64,000 bases of DNA, taken from the NCBI GenBank assembly GCA_033283165.1, contig JAWMQL010000003.1, positions 372,001 through 436,000 of the forward strand. Direction: 5' to 3'. The position numbers and the translations under genes are program-made. Positions 27,954 through 37,084 of this stretch are shown here, one piece after another. The notes beneath the pieces are model-generated. The model was given only the letters and a program-made list of their open reading frames with translations. It did no database searches and was not told where the DNA came from. Position 1 is the first letter of the stretch. The number at the start of each line of letters is the position of its first letter. Source of the DNA: JAWMQL01 sp033283165. GTDB lineage: Bacteria; Pseudomonadota; Gammaproteobacteria; Pseudomonadales; Halieaceae.

Positions 27954-29555
27954 ATGTCTCTACGGTGCGCGCTTGCACAGGTGCAGCCGAGGCATCCAGT
28001 CGTATTCATTCTCTCGACAGCGCTGTTTCTGTCGCTGACAGCCAATGTGACTTTTTTCAACGAAGTCGCGCAGACGTATCCGCCGATCGAGGGAAATTGG
28101 CCGTTTTTGGCCTCGGTAGCCGTCCTGCTGGTGAGCATTCTGGCGTTCTCGATGAGCCTTTTCAGCCTTGTAATGCCGCTTAAAATCGTCCTGAGCGTGT
28201 TTTTACTCGTCGGAGCTGTAGCGGGCTACTATACAGACCACTTCGGCGCCGTCGTAGACTCGATTATGATCGCAAACGTCGTGGAGACGGACCCGGCGGA
28301 AGTACGCGATCTGATCACGCTGGCCATGGTGATGCGGCTAGCGTTGCTTGGCCTTCTGCCAACAGTCCTGGTCTGGTGGGTGCCGCTGAAACCTGTAAAA
28401 CCTTTACCTTCCTTACTCCTGCGTGGTTCGGTCGCTGCCGCCTCGGTGTTAATAGCGCTCGGCAATGTTCTTTGGTTCAGTAGTGTTTATGCGGGTTTCT
28501 TCCGGGAAAACGCCAGATTGAGGTACTACACCAACCCGCTGACGCCCATCTATTCGGGCGTTCGCTATGTTGAAGACCGGCTGTCATCAGATGCTGATGA
28601 AACCTTGCACGAGATCGCCGGTGACGCTCGAATCCCGGAAACCGATGAGGGGCACGAACTGATCATCCTCGTCGTTGGAGAGACCGCTCGTTGGGATCGG
28701 TTTTCGCTAAACGGCTATGAAAAGCAAACCAATCCGCGGCTCGAAGGGGAAGCGCGTCTGGTGAGTTATACCAATATCCGCACCTGCGGTACATCCACCG
28801 CGGTCTCGGTGCCGTGCATGTTCGCTCGAAACGGCCGCCGGGACTTTGAGCCCCAGAAGGCGAGCAGCGATGAGAACCTGCTTGACGTGCTCCATCGCGC
28901 CGGGGTAAGCATCCTCTGGCGTGACAATAATTCGAACTCAAAAGGCGTCGCGATCCGGTTGGCCAGCGAAGACTTCAGAAGTCCGAAGCTGAACCCGGCC
29001 TGTGACACTGAATGTCGTGATGTGGGTATGCTGGACGGGCTCCAGGCGTACATTGATCGGCAGCCTGGTGATATTCTCATCGTGTTGCACCAGATGGGGA
29101 ATCACGGACCAGCGTATTACAAGCGCTATCCCGGTGAATTTGAGCAGTTCAAACCGGCATGCAGAAAGCAGGAACTTTCAAGCTGCACCGATGAGGAAAT
29201 CAGCAACGCCTATGACAATGCCATTCTGTACACCGACTACTTCCTGTCGCAGGTTATTGAGCTTCTGAAAGCTAATACGCCGGCTTACGAAACGGCCATG
29301 CTCTACGTCAGTGATCACGGCGAGTCGCTGGGAGAATATGGCCTGTATCTGCACGGCGCGCCATACTCCATCGCGCCCGAAGAGCAGACGCGCGTCCCCG
29401 TGCTCCTCTGGTTGGGGGAGTCCTCCGACATCGACCTGCAACAGGCACTTGCCATGAAAGACCAGCGGTCCTCACACGATGCGATCTTTTCCTCACTACT
29501 TTCTGCATTCGAGGTCGAGACATCGGAAGTAACGGCGGCGGAGCCGCTTTTCTGA
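27954..29555 (+). CDS. Lipid A phosphoethanolamine transferase (EptA-like)
   Basis: A 533-residue inner-membrane enzyme of the EptA/MCR family, which transfers phosphoethanolamine to lipid A. Five hydrophobic segments in residues 20-190 are followed by a periplasmic alkaline-phosphatase-fold domain. Metal/nucleophile features visible: VVGETARWDRFSLNGY, the nucleophile Thr in TCGTSTAVSVPCMF, and the Zn ligands in YVSDHGESLGEYGLYLHG. ATG 27954 is chosen (GGGA upstream) over TTG 27939. Members of this family raise resistance to cationic peptides, which is family knowledge. The Omp85-type gene follows after 23 bases, so the two probably form an envelope operon. Confidence 0.9.
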   Translation: MSLRCALAQVQPRHPVVFILSTALFLSLTANVTFFNEVAQTYPPIEGNWPFLASVAVLLVSILAFSMSLFSLVMPLKIVLSVFLLVGAVAGYYTDHFGAVVDSIMIANVVETDPAEVRDLITLAMVMRLALLGLLPTVLVWWVPLKPVKPLPSLLLRGSVAAASVLIALGNVLWFSSVYAGFFRENARLRYYTNPLTPIYSGVRYVEDRLSSDADETLHEIAGDARIPETDEGHELIILVVGETARWDRFSLNGYEKQTNPRLEGEARLVSYTNIRTCGTSTAVSVPCMFARNGRRDFEPQKASSDENLLDVLHRAGVSILWRDNNSNSKGVAIRLASEDFRSPKLNPACDTECRDVGMLDGLQAYIDRQPGDILIVLHQMGNHGPAYYKRYPGEFEQFKPACRKQELSSCTDEEISNAYDNAILYTDYFLSQVIELLKANTPAYETAMLYVSDHGESLGEYGLYLHGAPYSIAPEEQTRVPVLLWLGESSDIDLQQALAMKDQRSSHDAIFSSLLSAFEVETSEVTAAEPLF

Positions 29556-29578
29556 ATCGGCACTCTGGAAAATTCAAT

Positions 29579-31342
29579 GTGATAATTGTGGCCAAAAGTA
29601 CGACCAGGACCCTGTGCAGACATCGTGGCTCGAGCTGGATACCGGCGCTCTGGTGCCTTCTGTTCGGTCTGTCGTTCATATGGCCGACACTTGCCGCAGC
29701 CGTGGAACTGTCAGCTGAATCTGCCTGCGTCGAGGTTCCGGCCCAGGCTGAAAGCGCGAGCTTTCGCTTTGAACCCTCCGCGCCACATCAGGCGCTGGAA
29801 CAGCAGGTGCCTCCGGGAACAGTCATCCGCAGTATTCGCATCAGGCGGTTCAAAGTGTTCGATATGAACGATCCCGCCGAAAACGGCACGGTTTACCGCT
29901 GGGCCAACAATTTCCAGTTCAATACCCACGAATCGGTAATACGGGCGCAGTTGCTTGTGGAAGCAGGGGATGCCTACGTACCGGCCCGCTTGCGGGAGTC
30001 CGAGCGGATACTGCGTAATCTCAAGTTCATTTACGATGCCAGTGTCCGCCCCTGGCGATGGTGCGGTGACTCGGTTGACCTGGAAGTCGTCACCCGTGAC
30101 ATCTGGACATTTACACCGACAGTCTCCTTCAGCAGAAGTGGAGGGTCAAATGAATCCGCGCTGGGCTTCCGCGACACCAATTTCCTGGGGAGTGGTAAAC
30201 AGGTGGCACTGCGTCGTGAAAGCGACGATGAGCGAACCGGTATCACGGCGATCTATGCCGACCCTGGAATCCTGGGCACTCGCTGGGAGACCCGCCTGTC
30301 CTTCACGGAAAACGATGACGGGCACGACCGCCTGATCCGTCTGGACCGTCCCTTTTTCTCGGTTTATGAGCGGTGGGCCGCCGGCTTCGCCGTCCGCGAC
30401 GCGCAACTGGAAGAGAAAATCTGGTATCGCGGTGACGAGATCGAGGAGTTCGATCACAGTGAGAAGAATTTCAGGCTTTCCGGCGGTATCGCGCCAGAGA
30501 TTCAAGAGGAACATCGGGTGGGGCGTTGGCTGGCGGGCTATCGCTACGAAGACCATGGCTTCGACTTCAGTGATTCCGATATACCACCGGCAGAGCTTCC
30601 CGCCGACCGAACCTACAGCTACCCCTTCATCGGCTTCGAGTCGATTGAGGATGAGTACGCCGAGGCGAAGAACCTGGACTACCTGGGCCGGACGGAGGAT
30701 GTCTTCGTCGGCGAACGCTATCGCTGGACCCTGGGGTACTCGGGAGAGGGCCTGGGGGCGACCCGTGACCAGATAGCGCTGGAGGGAAACTATTCCAACA
30801 CCCTGGTCGCCAACCGGAAAGTCTTGTGGGAACTGGAGACTCAGCTGTCCGGATACTGGTCCCTGGACGAGGGGGAATTTGAAAACTTCTGGTGGACGAC
30901 CGAGACCCGTTATCTCCATCGCCAGGCCCACAAGTGGTCTTTCTTCGCCGACATGCGTGTCGATTACACCGATGGACTCACTGGCGATCAGCAAGTTACG
31001 CTGGGTGGTGACAACGGACTGCGAGGCTACGATCGGTACTACCAGGTGGGCGACCGCTCGGCGGTGCTGAATCTTGAGCAGCGCTACTATTCCGACTGGC
31101 ACCCCCTGCGACTGGTCCGTGTCGGGTTTGCCGCCTTTCTCGACGTCGGCAGGGCCTGGTACTCGAACCGGGACAACGGGCCGAACGGTGGTGTCCTGTC
31201 CAACGCCGGCATCGGACTGCGTTTGAACTCAAGCCGGGCCGACAAAGGCAACGTCATCCACGTCGACCTGGCGTTTCCCTTCAACAAGGCCAATGATGTG
31301 GACAGTGTGCAGTTTCTCGTAACCGTCAAGGAGAGGTTTTAA
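29579..31342 (+). CDS. Omp85/BamA-like outer-membrane barrel protein with POTRA-like domain
   Basis: A 587-residue exported protein. The start is GTG 29579 (or GTG 29588); the signal spans WIPALWCLLFGLSFIWPTLAAA. Residues about 75-170 look like a POTRA/Secretin-like domain (IRSIRIRRFKVFD, RLRESERILRNLKFIYDASV). The C-terminal part is a beta-barrel with the VTLGGDNGLRGY segment typical of the Omp85 L6 loop (VRGY/IRGY) and a C-terminal Phe. At 587 residues it is shorter than BamA and nearer TamA or the D15-type surface antigens. Its tight spacing behind eptA-like suggests a shared envelope function. Confidence 0.75.
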   Translation: MIIVAKSTTRTLCRHRGSSWIPALWCLLFGLSFIWPTLAAAVELSAESACVEVPAQAESASFRFEPSAPHQALEQQVPPGTVIRSIRIRRFKVFDMNDPAENGTVYRWANNFQFNTHESVIRAQLLVEAGDAYVPARLRESERILRNLKFIYDASVRPWRWCGDSVDLEVVTRDIWTFTPTVSFSRSGGSNESALGFRDTNFLGSGKQVALRRESDDERTGITAIYADPGILGTRWETRLSFTENDDGHDRLIRLDRPFFSVYERWAAGFAVRDAQLEEKIWYRGDEIEEFDHSEKNFRLSGGIAPEIQEEHRVGRWLAGYRYEDHGFDFSDSDIPPAELPADRTYSYPFIGFESIEDEYAEAKNLDYLGRTEDVFVGERYRWTLGYSGEGLGATRDQIALEGNYSNTLVANRKVLWELETQLSGYWSLDEGEFENFWWTTETRYLHRQAHKWSFFADMRVDYTDGLTGDQQVTLGGDNGLRGYDRYYQVGDRSAVLNLEQRYYSDWHPLRLVRVGFAAFLDVGRAWYSNRDNGPNGGVLSNAGIGLRLNSSRADKGNVIHVDLAFPFNKANDVDSVQFLVTVKERF

Positions 31343-31640
31343 ACCGGATATTTCACGGGTAGGCCGCTGTTGCTGCCCTGCAGGTCAGATCCGGTTCCCG
31401 GCTCGGTCATGGCGATGGTAGTGACGATATCGCCCGAGAGGAAACCGGGCAGGTATTTTTCCTTCTGTGCTTCACTGCCGTTGTTGAGGATGTAGGGCAA
31501 CGTACGCCTCCGGGGCGGTGGGGACCAGGAATCCCAATTGCCCGGCCTTGCGCCAGATCTCTGGATCCACCTGACCGTCCTTCTCCCACTGGGCGCGGTA
31601 GGGTTAATGATTGTCGCGGTGGAGGAAAGCCGAATCACCG
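31339..31640 (-). pseudogene. Decayed acyl-CoA dehydrogenase fragment
   Basis: The minus strand shows two acyl-CoA dehydrogenase pieces in different frames. YRAQWEKDGQVDPEIWRKAG then LGFLVPTAPE is the family N-terminus. It is followed by a frameshift and deletion, then LPYILNNGSEAQKEKYLPG and IAMTEPGTGSDLQG, the FAD-binding middle region. An in-frame stop precedes the first piece and the rest of the gene is absent. It abuts the stop codon of the Omp85-like gene. Clearly a dead gene. Confidence 0.85.
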
Positions 31641-31855
31641 TGGCGCAATGGGCCAAATTATTTCCCGTGCTTTAAACCACTGTGACAAGATTCGATTATC
31701 TTGTACGCGAAGACATCAACTCCTAGCTCCCGGCGAGGCAGATGTGGGAGCGTCACCTGCAGCAACAAGTCATCTTTATCGAGGATATCATTACTGACGT
31801 TATCAAACAGGGTCTGATACGGAACTAGCTGTCATCCAGGCCAATTGCCATTTTT

Positions 31856-31897
31856 TGTATTACATATATTGACTTTGTAATACACCAGGACTAGCTT
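31856..31897 (+). promoter_or_regulatory. Candidate promoter overlapped by an 8-bp inverted repeat
   Basis: TGTATTAC (31856-31863) and GTAATACA (31877-31884) are perfect inverted repeats 13 bases apart. Between and across them lies TTGACT (31869), with TAGCTT 17 bases downstream (31892) as a possible -35/-10 pair. Sited about 130 bases before the ribbon-helix-helix gene, it could be a repressor operator, perhaps autoregulatory. The 31641-31855 stretch shows nothing else. Confidence 0.5.
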
Positions 31898-32026
31898 TGA
31901 CCTGTGTGCCTCACCGATCTCCACAGCGAGAGGGTGAAGACGGGCGTCGCGCCTGGTGTTCTCCACCGAAGTGCGCGCAGCCTCAGGAGCGGCGAGAACG
32001 CCACAATCGCCGTGAGGAAAAACTGA

Positions 32027-32521
32027 ATGGCAGAGCAGAAAAGAAAGCGCCGGGCAAAACCCCGGCAGACGAAGGACCGGGTGCTGCAAGCGCGCATTCC
32101 CCGGCAACTGGATGAAGAGCTGCGCGAGCACGCAGACCAGCTCGGGCTATCGGTCTCCACCGTGGTGCGCAACGTTTTACTGAATACCTTCGAGCTGGTG
32201 GAAGGGGTGGTGGCGGACAGCACCAATCTCGCCCGCGTGGTCCAGGGACGACAAGCCCGCGCCCGGCCCCAGCGGCCGGAAGCGCCGGCTGAAATCGACG
32301 CAGAAACCGAAATCGTCGGATGGCAGGAAGTGGTGCTGAACCGCAATGGCATCTGTGAAGAATGCAATACCATTTTGCCCAAGGGCGAGCGGGCCGCCGT
32401 GGGTGTGCCCGTGCAGCCCAGGCCGGTACTGCTGTGCTGCAACTGCCTGGCGGAGTTATCGGCCTCGGGTGAGGCTACCCCGGCAGCGGCTGATAAAGCA
32501 CCGCCTCACGACCGAGACTGA
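32027..32521 (+). CDS. Putative ribbon-helix-helix DNA-binding protein with Cys4 cluster
   Basis: A 164-residue basic protein. The N-terminus is a Lys/Arg tail followed by VLQARIPRQLDEELREHAD and LGLSVSTVVRNVLLN, which fits a ribbon-helix-helix fold (strand, helix, turn, helix). The C-terminal half has CEEC and, 27 residues on, CCNC, suggesting a small zinc ribbon. No family name recognised. It ends 13 bases before the alpha/beta hydrolase, so the two form an operon; an inverted-repeat operator candidate lies upstream. A regulator of the hydrolase operon is a reasonable inference. Sixty-one bases of this gene recur in the mosaic at 27.7 kb. Confidence 0.65.
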   Translation: MAEQKRKRRAKPRQTKDRVLQARIPRQLDEELREHADQLGLSVSTVVRNVLLNTFELVEGVVADSTNLARVVQGRQARARPQRPEAPAEIDAETEIVGWQEVVLNRNGICEECNTILPKGERAAVGVPVQPRPVLLCCNCLAELSASGEATPAAADKAPPHDRD

Positions 32522-32534
32522 CCAGGAGCACACC

Positions 32535-33731
32535 ATGGCGACATCAATGCGGACCATACAGGGCGCCACCCGTCTCGGGTTCGACTCGGTGGAGGGAATC
32601 ACCAACACCGTCGAGCGGATGCACGAGTCGATCGCCGGTGCCCCCCTGACCCTCATCTCCCCGCAGTCACGATCCGGCAGGCACCACGGCCTCATCGCAG
32701 CGGGGGTGTACAAGATCATCCGGGGTATAAACGGCGGCCTGCGCGAAGGCGTCGACGGCGCATTCAGACTGTTGCCGGACGCGCTCCTCGATACCGCCGG
32801 CTCACACGCTGAAACGCGGGTAGTAGCTGCGCTTAACGGTGTATTGGGTGATCGCCTGGAAGCGACCGGCAACGCGCTGACCACGCGGATGAGCCTGCGC
32901 ACCCCCGACGAGGCACTGGATCTGGGCGCAGAATCCCTGGCGCCGGCACTGCCCGGGGCGACCCCGCACATCGTCTTGCTGGTGCACGGGCTGGGCCTGT
33001 CAGAACTGAGCTGGTACCGCAACGAAAGCCCCTCGGTCGGCGACCGTCTGCGGGACGAACGGGGCCTTACGCCCTTGTACCTGCGCTACAACACCGGCCG
33101 GCACATCTCCACCAATGGCCGGGAGTTCGGGCAGATGCTGCAGGCGCTGTGCGAGTGCTGGCCGGTGCCGGTGGAGTCGCTCTCCCTGGTCGGCCACAGT
33201 ATGGGGGGGCTGGTCATCCGCAGTGCCTGCTGGTATGCCCGGCACAACGGGGCACAGTGGTTGCAACACCTGCGGCGCATCGTCTGCCTGGGCACACCCC
33301 ACCACGGGTCACCCCTGGAGAAAGCCGGGCACGCCTTCGAAACCGCGATGCAGAAACTCCCCTTCGCAGAACCGCTGCTGTTTGGCAAGCTGCGCAGTGT
33401 CGGCGTGAAGGACTTGCGCCACGGCGCCCTGCTCGACGAGGACTGGGCCGAACGCTCGGGGGCGCCTCCCCATCGGGTGGTTCCCCTGCTGCCGGACGTC
33501 GACTATTACTTCGCGGCAGCCAGCCTCGGGCGTCACGACGCCGATCCCCTGGGGCACCTGCTGGGGGATCTGCTGGTGCGCCCTGACAGCGCCGTGGGCC
33601 TGCACCGGGACGAACTGCGGCGGCTGCACATCAAACCGGAGAACTGTCGGGTGTTTCACGAGAAAAACCACTTCGACCTGCTGGACGATCCCGACGTACA
33701 CCAGCAGGTTGTCGCCTGGTTTGCGCGCTGA
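32535..33731 (+). CDS. Alpha/beta hydrolase (PGAP1/lipase-like)
   Basis: A 398-residue serine hydrolase. ATG 32535 is preceded by AGGAG at six bases. The oxyanion strand is IVLLVHGLGLSE, the nucleophile elbow GHSMGG, and LGTPHHGSP follows as in PGAP1-like lipases/esterases. A terminal NHFDLLDDPDVHQQV carries the likely catalytic His, and the Asp is probably in PDVDYYF. The first 130 residues (before the hydrolase core) are unassigned and Ala/Gly-rich, with no signal peptide, so a cytoplasmic role on lipid or polyester is possible. Coupled to the upstream ribbon-helix-helix gene. Confidence 0.82.
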   Translation: MATSMRTIQGATRLGFDSVEGITNTVERMHESIAGAPLTLISPQSRSGRHHGLIAAGVYKIIRGINGGLREGVDGAFRLLPDALLDTAGSHAETRVVAALNGVLGDRLEATGNALTTRMSLRTPDEALDLGAESLAPALPGATPHIVLLVHGLGLSELSWYRNESPSVGDRLRDERGLTPLYLRYNTGRHISTNGREFGQMLQALCECWPVPVESLSLVGHSMGGLVIRSACWYARHNGAQWLQHLRRIVCLGTPHHGSPLEKAGHAFETAMQKLPFAEPLLFGKLRSVGVKDLRHGALLDEDWAERSGAPPHRVVPLLPDVDYYFAAASLGRHDADPLGHLLGDLLVRPDSAVGLHRDELRRLHIKPENCRVFHEKNHFDLLDDPDVHQQVVAWFAR

Positions 33732-33812
33732 TTCACCAGGCGGCGGCGTAACGCCCATGGAATCCTCCAACACAGAAGAAAAAGACCTGCGCCACAATCG
33801 ATGAGGAAAGCA

Positions 33813-34880
33813 ATGAAGGAATCGCTCAACCATGCGTCGGGAAAAACCGGGTTGCCACCCGGTTCGCTGGTTCACGTGGGCAATGTGCTGGTCGATCAGA
33901 CGCACATGTCACTGCTCGACTACAGCCCCGACTCGGTCGACGAGCGGGAGATCGGGTCTGTCGAAGACATTATCCCCTACATTGATAGCGACACGGTGAC
34001 CTGGTTGATCGTCGAGGGTTTGGCGGACGTCGCGGTCGTGGAGCAGGTCGGCGAAGTCCTGGGGGTACACCGGCTGGTGCTGGAGGACATCCTCAACACC
34101 CACCAGCGACCGAAGTTCGAGGAGTATGAGCAATACCTGTTTATCGTTCTCAAGGCGCTCATGCCACGGGGCAGTCCCTTTGCGGTGGCCTATGAACAGG
34201 TCAGCCTGCTCGTGTTCAAGAACCTGGTGGTCGTGTTCAAGGAAAAGCAGGACGATCTTTTGCAGGTGGTGCAACAGCGCGTCCTGACCAGCAAGGGGCG
34301 CTTGCGCAAACTCGGGCCCGACTTTCTCGCCTACTCGATTCTGGATTCGATCATCGACCACAACTTCGTCCTCATCGATGCACTAGACAGCGCCATTGTC
34401 GCCACCGAGGACGAGTTACTGAAAGTCGGACCGTCGACAGATACGCTCTACTCGCTACAGAAACTCAAGCGTGAAATCGTCCACATACGGCGCTATACAT
34501 CCCCCTTGCGGGAACTGGTGGGCGAAATGCTGCGCAGCGAATCAGCACTCATCGACGAAAAAACACACATTTACCTGCGGGACGTGTTCGACCACATTAT
34601 CCGTATCCTGGAATCGATCGAGATACACCAGGATATGCTCGCCGGCCTGATGGAGATTTACGTGTCCAGCGTCAGCAACAGGATGAACGAGGTGATGAAA
34701 GTGCTGACCGTGTTCGCCTCCATTTTCATCCCCTTGACCTTCCTCACCGGCATCTACGGCATGAATTTCGAGTACATGCCCGAACTGCACTGGAAATGGG
34801 CCTATCCCTTACTGTGGTGCGCGTTCGCCCTGATACCCGGCGTGCTCCTGATCTATTTCAAGCGGAAGAAGTGGCTTTGA
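33813..34880 (+). CDS. corA: CorA-family magnesium/cobalt transporter
   Basis: A 355-residue CorA protein. The pentameric-channel signature YGMNFEYMPE lies between the two C-terminal transmembrane helices (VFASIFIPLTFLTGIYG and YPLLWCAFALIPGVLLIYF), and the protein ends in the basic KRKKWL. The N-terminal funnel domain includes VLEDILNTHQRPKFEEYEQY. GAGGAAAGCA precedes ATG 33813; an ATG 12 bases upstream is also in frame. It mediates Mg2+ (and Co2+) uptake at the inner membrane. No regulatory Mg riboswitch was recognised in the 81 bases upstream. Confidence 0.93.
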   Translation: MKESLNHASGKTGLPPGSLVHVGNVLVDQTHMSLLDYSPDSVDEREIGSVEDIIPYIDSDTVTWLIVEGLADVAVVEQVGEVLGVHRLVLEDILNTHQRPKFEEYEQYLFIVLKALMPRGSPFAVAYEQVSLLVFKNLVVVFKEKQDDLLQVVQQRVLTSKGRLRKLGPDFLAYSILDSIIDHNFVLIDALDSAIVATEDELLKVGPSTDTLYSLQKLKREIVHIRRYTSPLRELVGEMLRSESALIDEKTHIYLRDVFDHIIRILESIEIHQDMLAGLMEIYVSSVSNRMNEVMKVLTVFASIFIPLTFLTGIYGMNFEYMPELHWKWAYPLLWCAFALIPGVLLIYFKRKKWL

Positions 34881-35054
34881 GCCCAAGCCGGGCCATCAGC
34901 AGTAAAATTTGTAGTGGCCGGAGCGGCGGGCCAGTTGCGGAATCCGCTTCCTCTGCTAGTGTCATCGTGGATAGCAAGGGATCGGTAACTATCCCAGGGA
35001 ACACCCTGGCGATCGAGACCAATTCTTCCCGGGCAGCCTGAGGACGCAAATACT

Positions 35055-35666
35055 ATGGCCAGTCAAAATCGACAGGAACAATTAAAAACAGTAGCAGAGA
35101 ACCTGAGATCCGGCGTTCGCGACAAACTCGCCGATATTCGTTGGTTTCTGATGCTACGCGGCGCCCTTGCCCTCGCTCTCGGGATCTTCGCGATATTCTG
35201 GCCAGACAAGAACCTGAAGCTTCTGTTACTCGGAGTGGGAATCTACTGCCTCGCCGACGGCGCTGTCGGCCTGATCAGCGCGCTGCGCCAACCGGCATTC
35301 CGCGAAAACCTGCTCCAGGCACTGGTGTTGCTCGCCATTGGCGCGACTCTCGTGTGGTGGCCGGGGGCGACACTGCGAACCCTGCTCGTGCTGCTTGGAG
35401 CCGCGATCCTCTTCATGGGAATCGGCCAGGTGATGGTAGCCCGCCGGCTCCCCGCCGAAGACGAGGACCGGGCCGCGGCAATGAATATGGGGATTGCGGC
35501 AATCGTCATCGGCGCCATTCTTGCCCTGTGGCCGGGCAGTGGCGTCGCGGTCATTTCCTGGGTTATCGGCATTGCGGCGATCCTGATCGGTGCCCTGCTG
35601 ATTTTTCTGGGGTCACGTTTTAAAAAGCTGGGGAGCCGGGTCGAGAAGGTTGGAAACCAAATGTGA
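35055..35666 (+). CDS. HdeD-family membrane protein
   Basis: A 203-residue protein with six predicted membrane segments arranged as three hairpins, as in the HdeD/DUF308 family (for example RGALALALGIFAIFWP, LLALGVGIYCLAD-like, LLVLLGAAILFMGIGQV, AIVIGAILALWPGSG). HdeD is linked to acid resistance in enterobacteria; the role here is unknown. It overlaps the GTG that could begin the next gene and is likely co-transcribed with the MarC-like protein. The 174 bases upstream of it hold no gene. Confidence 0.82.
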   Translation: MASQNRQEQLKTVAENLRSGVRDKLADIRWFLMLRGALALALGIFAIFWPDKNLKLLLLGVGIYCLADGAVGLISALRQPAFRENLLQALVLLAIGATLVWWPGATLRTLLVLLGAAILFMGIGQVMVARRLPAEDEDRAAAMNMGIAAIVIGAILALWPGSGVAVISWVIGIAAILIGALLIFLGSRFKKLGSRVEKVGNQM

Positions 35667-35686
35667 CAGGAATAACCAGCCATTCC

Positions 35687-36412
35687 ATGAATCTTACACT
35701 GCCTTTTTGGCGTTGCGGGCTGGCAATCGCCGTTGGCGGCGTCGTTGCGATGCCGGCCCTGGCGGAGGAATCGGGCGCAACCCTGTCGCTGGAACTCGGC
35801 AAGATCTTCACCTTCTTTTTTCTCACCCTTGGGCCCAAGGCCGTCATCGTGCCCTTCGCATCGGGTACGGCCGGTCGCAGCGTCACCGAACGTCGCAAAG
35901 TGGCCTTCGCCACCACGGGCGTTGCCCTGGTGTCCATCCTGATTGCCGCCACCATCGGGGTCCGCGTATTGAGTAACTGGGGGGTTTCCAGCGGGGCCCT
36001 ATTGATCGCGGCAGGCATCATCCTGTTCCTGATCGCACTCGACTCGATCCGTGACCAATATCAAACCGACGAGAAGAAGGCCGCGCCGAACCACGAACCG
36101 CTTTCGGTGCGACACCTCGCGTTCAAGCTGGCTTTTCCTTACGTGGTCTCACCCTACGGCGTCGCCGTCGTCATCCTGGTGTGGACCTCAAGACCCGCGC
36201 ACATATCGGTAATACCCATTATCGGTATGCTCGGCGGGATCATGCTGCTGAATCTACTGGTCATGCTCAACACGCAGCGCATCGTGCGTTCGCCCTATAT
36301 CGCGCCGACCTTTGCCGTGCTCGGCGCCGTGCTGGGTGTTCTACAGGCAGCTCTCGGTATCCAGGCGATTCTGGTCGGCCTCCGCCTCGCCGGCATCGTC
36401 CATCCAGCCTAA
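35687..36412 (+). CDS. MarC-family integral membrane protein
   Basis: A 241-residue protein with six hydrophobic segments and the MarC/UPF0056 pattern: FFFLTLGPKAVIVPFASGT, RRKVAFATTGVALVSILIAA, LLIAAGIILFLIALDSI and FPYVVSPYGVAVVIL. ATG 35687 is used; GTG 35663, overlapping the upstream stop, would add eight residues. An N-terminal signal-like run (LAIAVGGVVAMPALA) precedes the core, which is unusual for this family. Function of MarC proteins is unclear; early links to antibiotic resistance were not upheld. Confidence 0.8.
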   Translation: MNLTLPFWRCGLAIAVGGVVAMPALAEESGATLSLELGKIFTFFFLTLGPKAVIVPFASGTAGRSVTERRKVAFATTGVALVSILIAATIGVRVLSNWGVSSGALLIAAGIILFLIALDSIRDQYQTDEKKAAPNHEPLSVRHLAFKLAFPYVVSPYGVAVVILVWTSRPAHISVIPIIGMLGGIMLLNLLVMLNTQRIVRSPYIAPTFAVLGAVLGVLQAALGIQAILVGLRLAGIVHPA

Positions 36413-36527
36413 ATGTCGCTAAACTCAGAGGTCACAGCACTGACGGCGCGACCAACTCAACAATCTTCATCGTGTCACTTTGTCGGGTCGAGATCCTGAT
36501 TGGGTGCTTCGCGCATGTCTACCCGTA

Positions 36528-37082
36528 TCATAAAAACAGTCCCAAAGTTGGCACGTTCACGTCCGCCATATCCATGACGATCTCACGACGGCGAATCCGG
36601 TAGTCTCCATCAATGCCCAGCAAGCGATCGCGGCGCTGACCTGCGTAAAAAAAGTCCCTGGCACCCGGCCGGGAATAGTGCAAATGGAAATTACTCACCA
36701 CCGAATACTCATCGCCCGCAATATCCAGAATTTCCACGTTGCCGATAATGCGCCGCGTTCGCGCCGGCGGATTTTCTGCCCAGGCATTGATCTTGAAGCT
36801 ACGCTCCACTCGCAACATCAGATAGATGTAGTTTTCGTCGCGAATAGGGCAACCATCGGATTCGATACCTTCCAGTTCCCGATCCACTGCTATCATGGAT
36901 TCGTGACCACGCTCGCGATTGTTTACCAGAAGGTTATTTCGACCCGGCATGGAATAACTGATGTCCTCACTACACAAACCCAGCCAGGTCTGGTACTGGC
37001 GGTTATCCAGCAGCCTCGCTTCGCGGTAGTAGAACTGCTCGACCGACCATTGCAGTTCCGGGGTTACATTGGGCGCACTCAT
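36528..37082 (-). CDS. Aromatic-ring-hydroxylating dioxygenase, beta (small) subunit
   Basis: A 184-residue SnoaL-like small subunit (Ring_hydroxyl_B). Features: VEQFYYREARLLDNRQYQTW at the N-terminus, VERSFKINAWAENPPARTRR, and VVSNFHLHYSRPG in the sheet. It has no metal site and stabilises the alpha3beta3 assembly. It begins two bases after the alpha subunit stop, so translation is coupled. No ferredoxin or reductase gene is nearby, so electrons must come from partners encoded elsewhere. Confidence 0.9.
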   Translation of the reverse strand: MSAPNVTPELQWSVEQFYYREARLLDNRQYQTWLGLCSEDISYSMPGRNNLLVNNRERGHESMIAVDRELEGIESDGCPIRDENYIYLMLRVERSFKINAWAENPPARTRRIIGNVEILDIAGDEYSVVSNFHLHYSRPGARDFFYAGQRRDRLLGIDGDYRIRRREIVMDMADVNVPTLGLFL

Positions 37083-37084
37083 GT

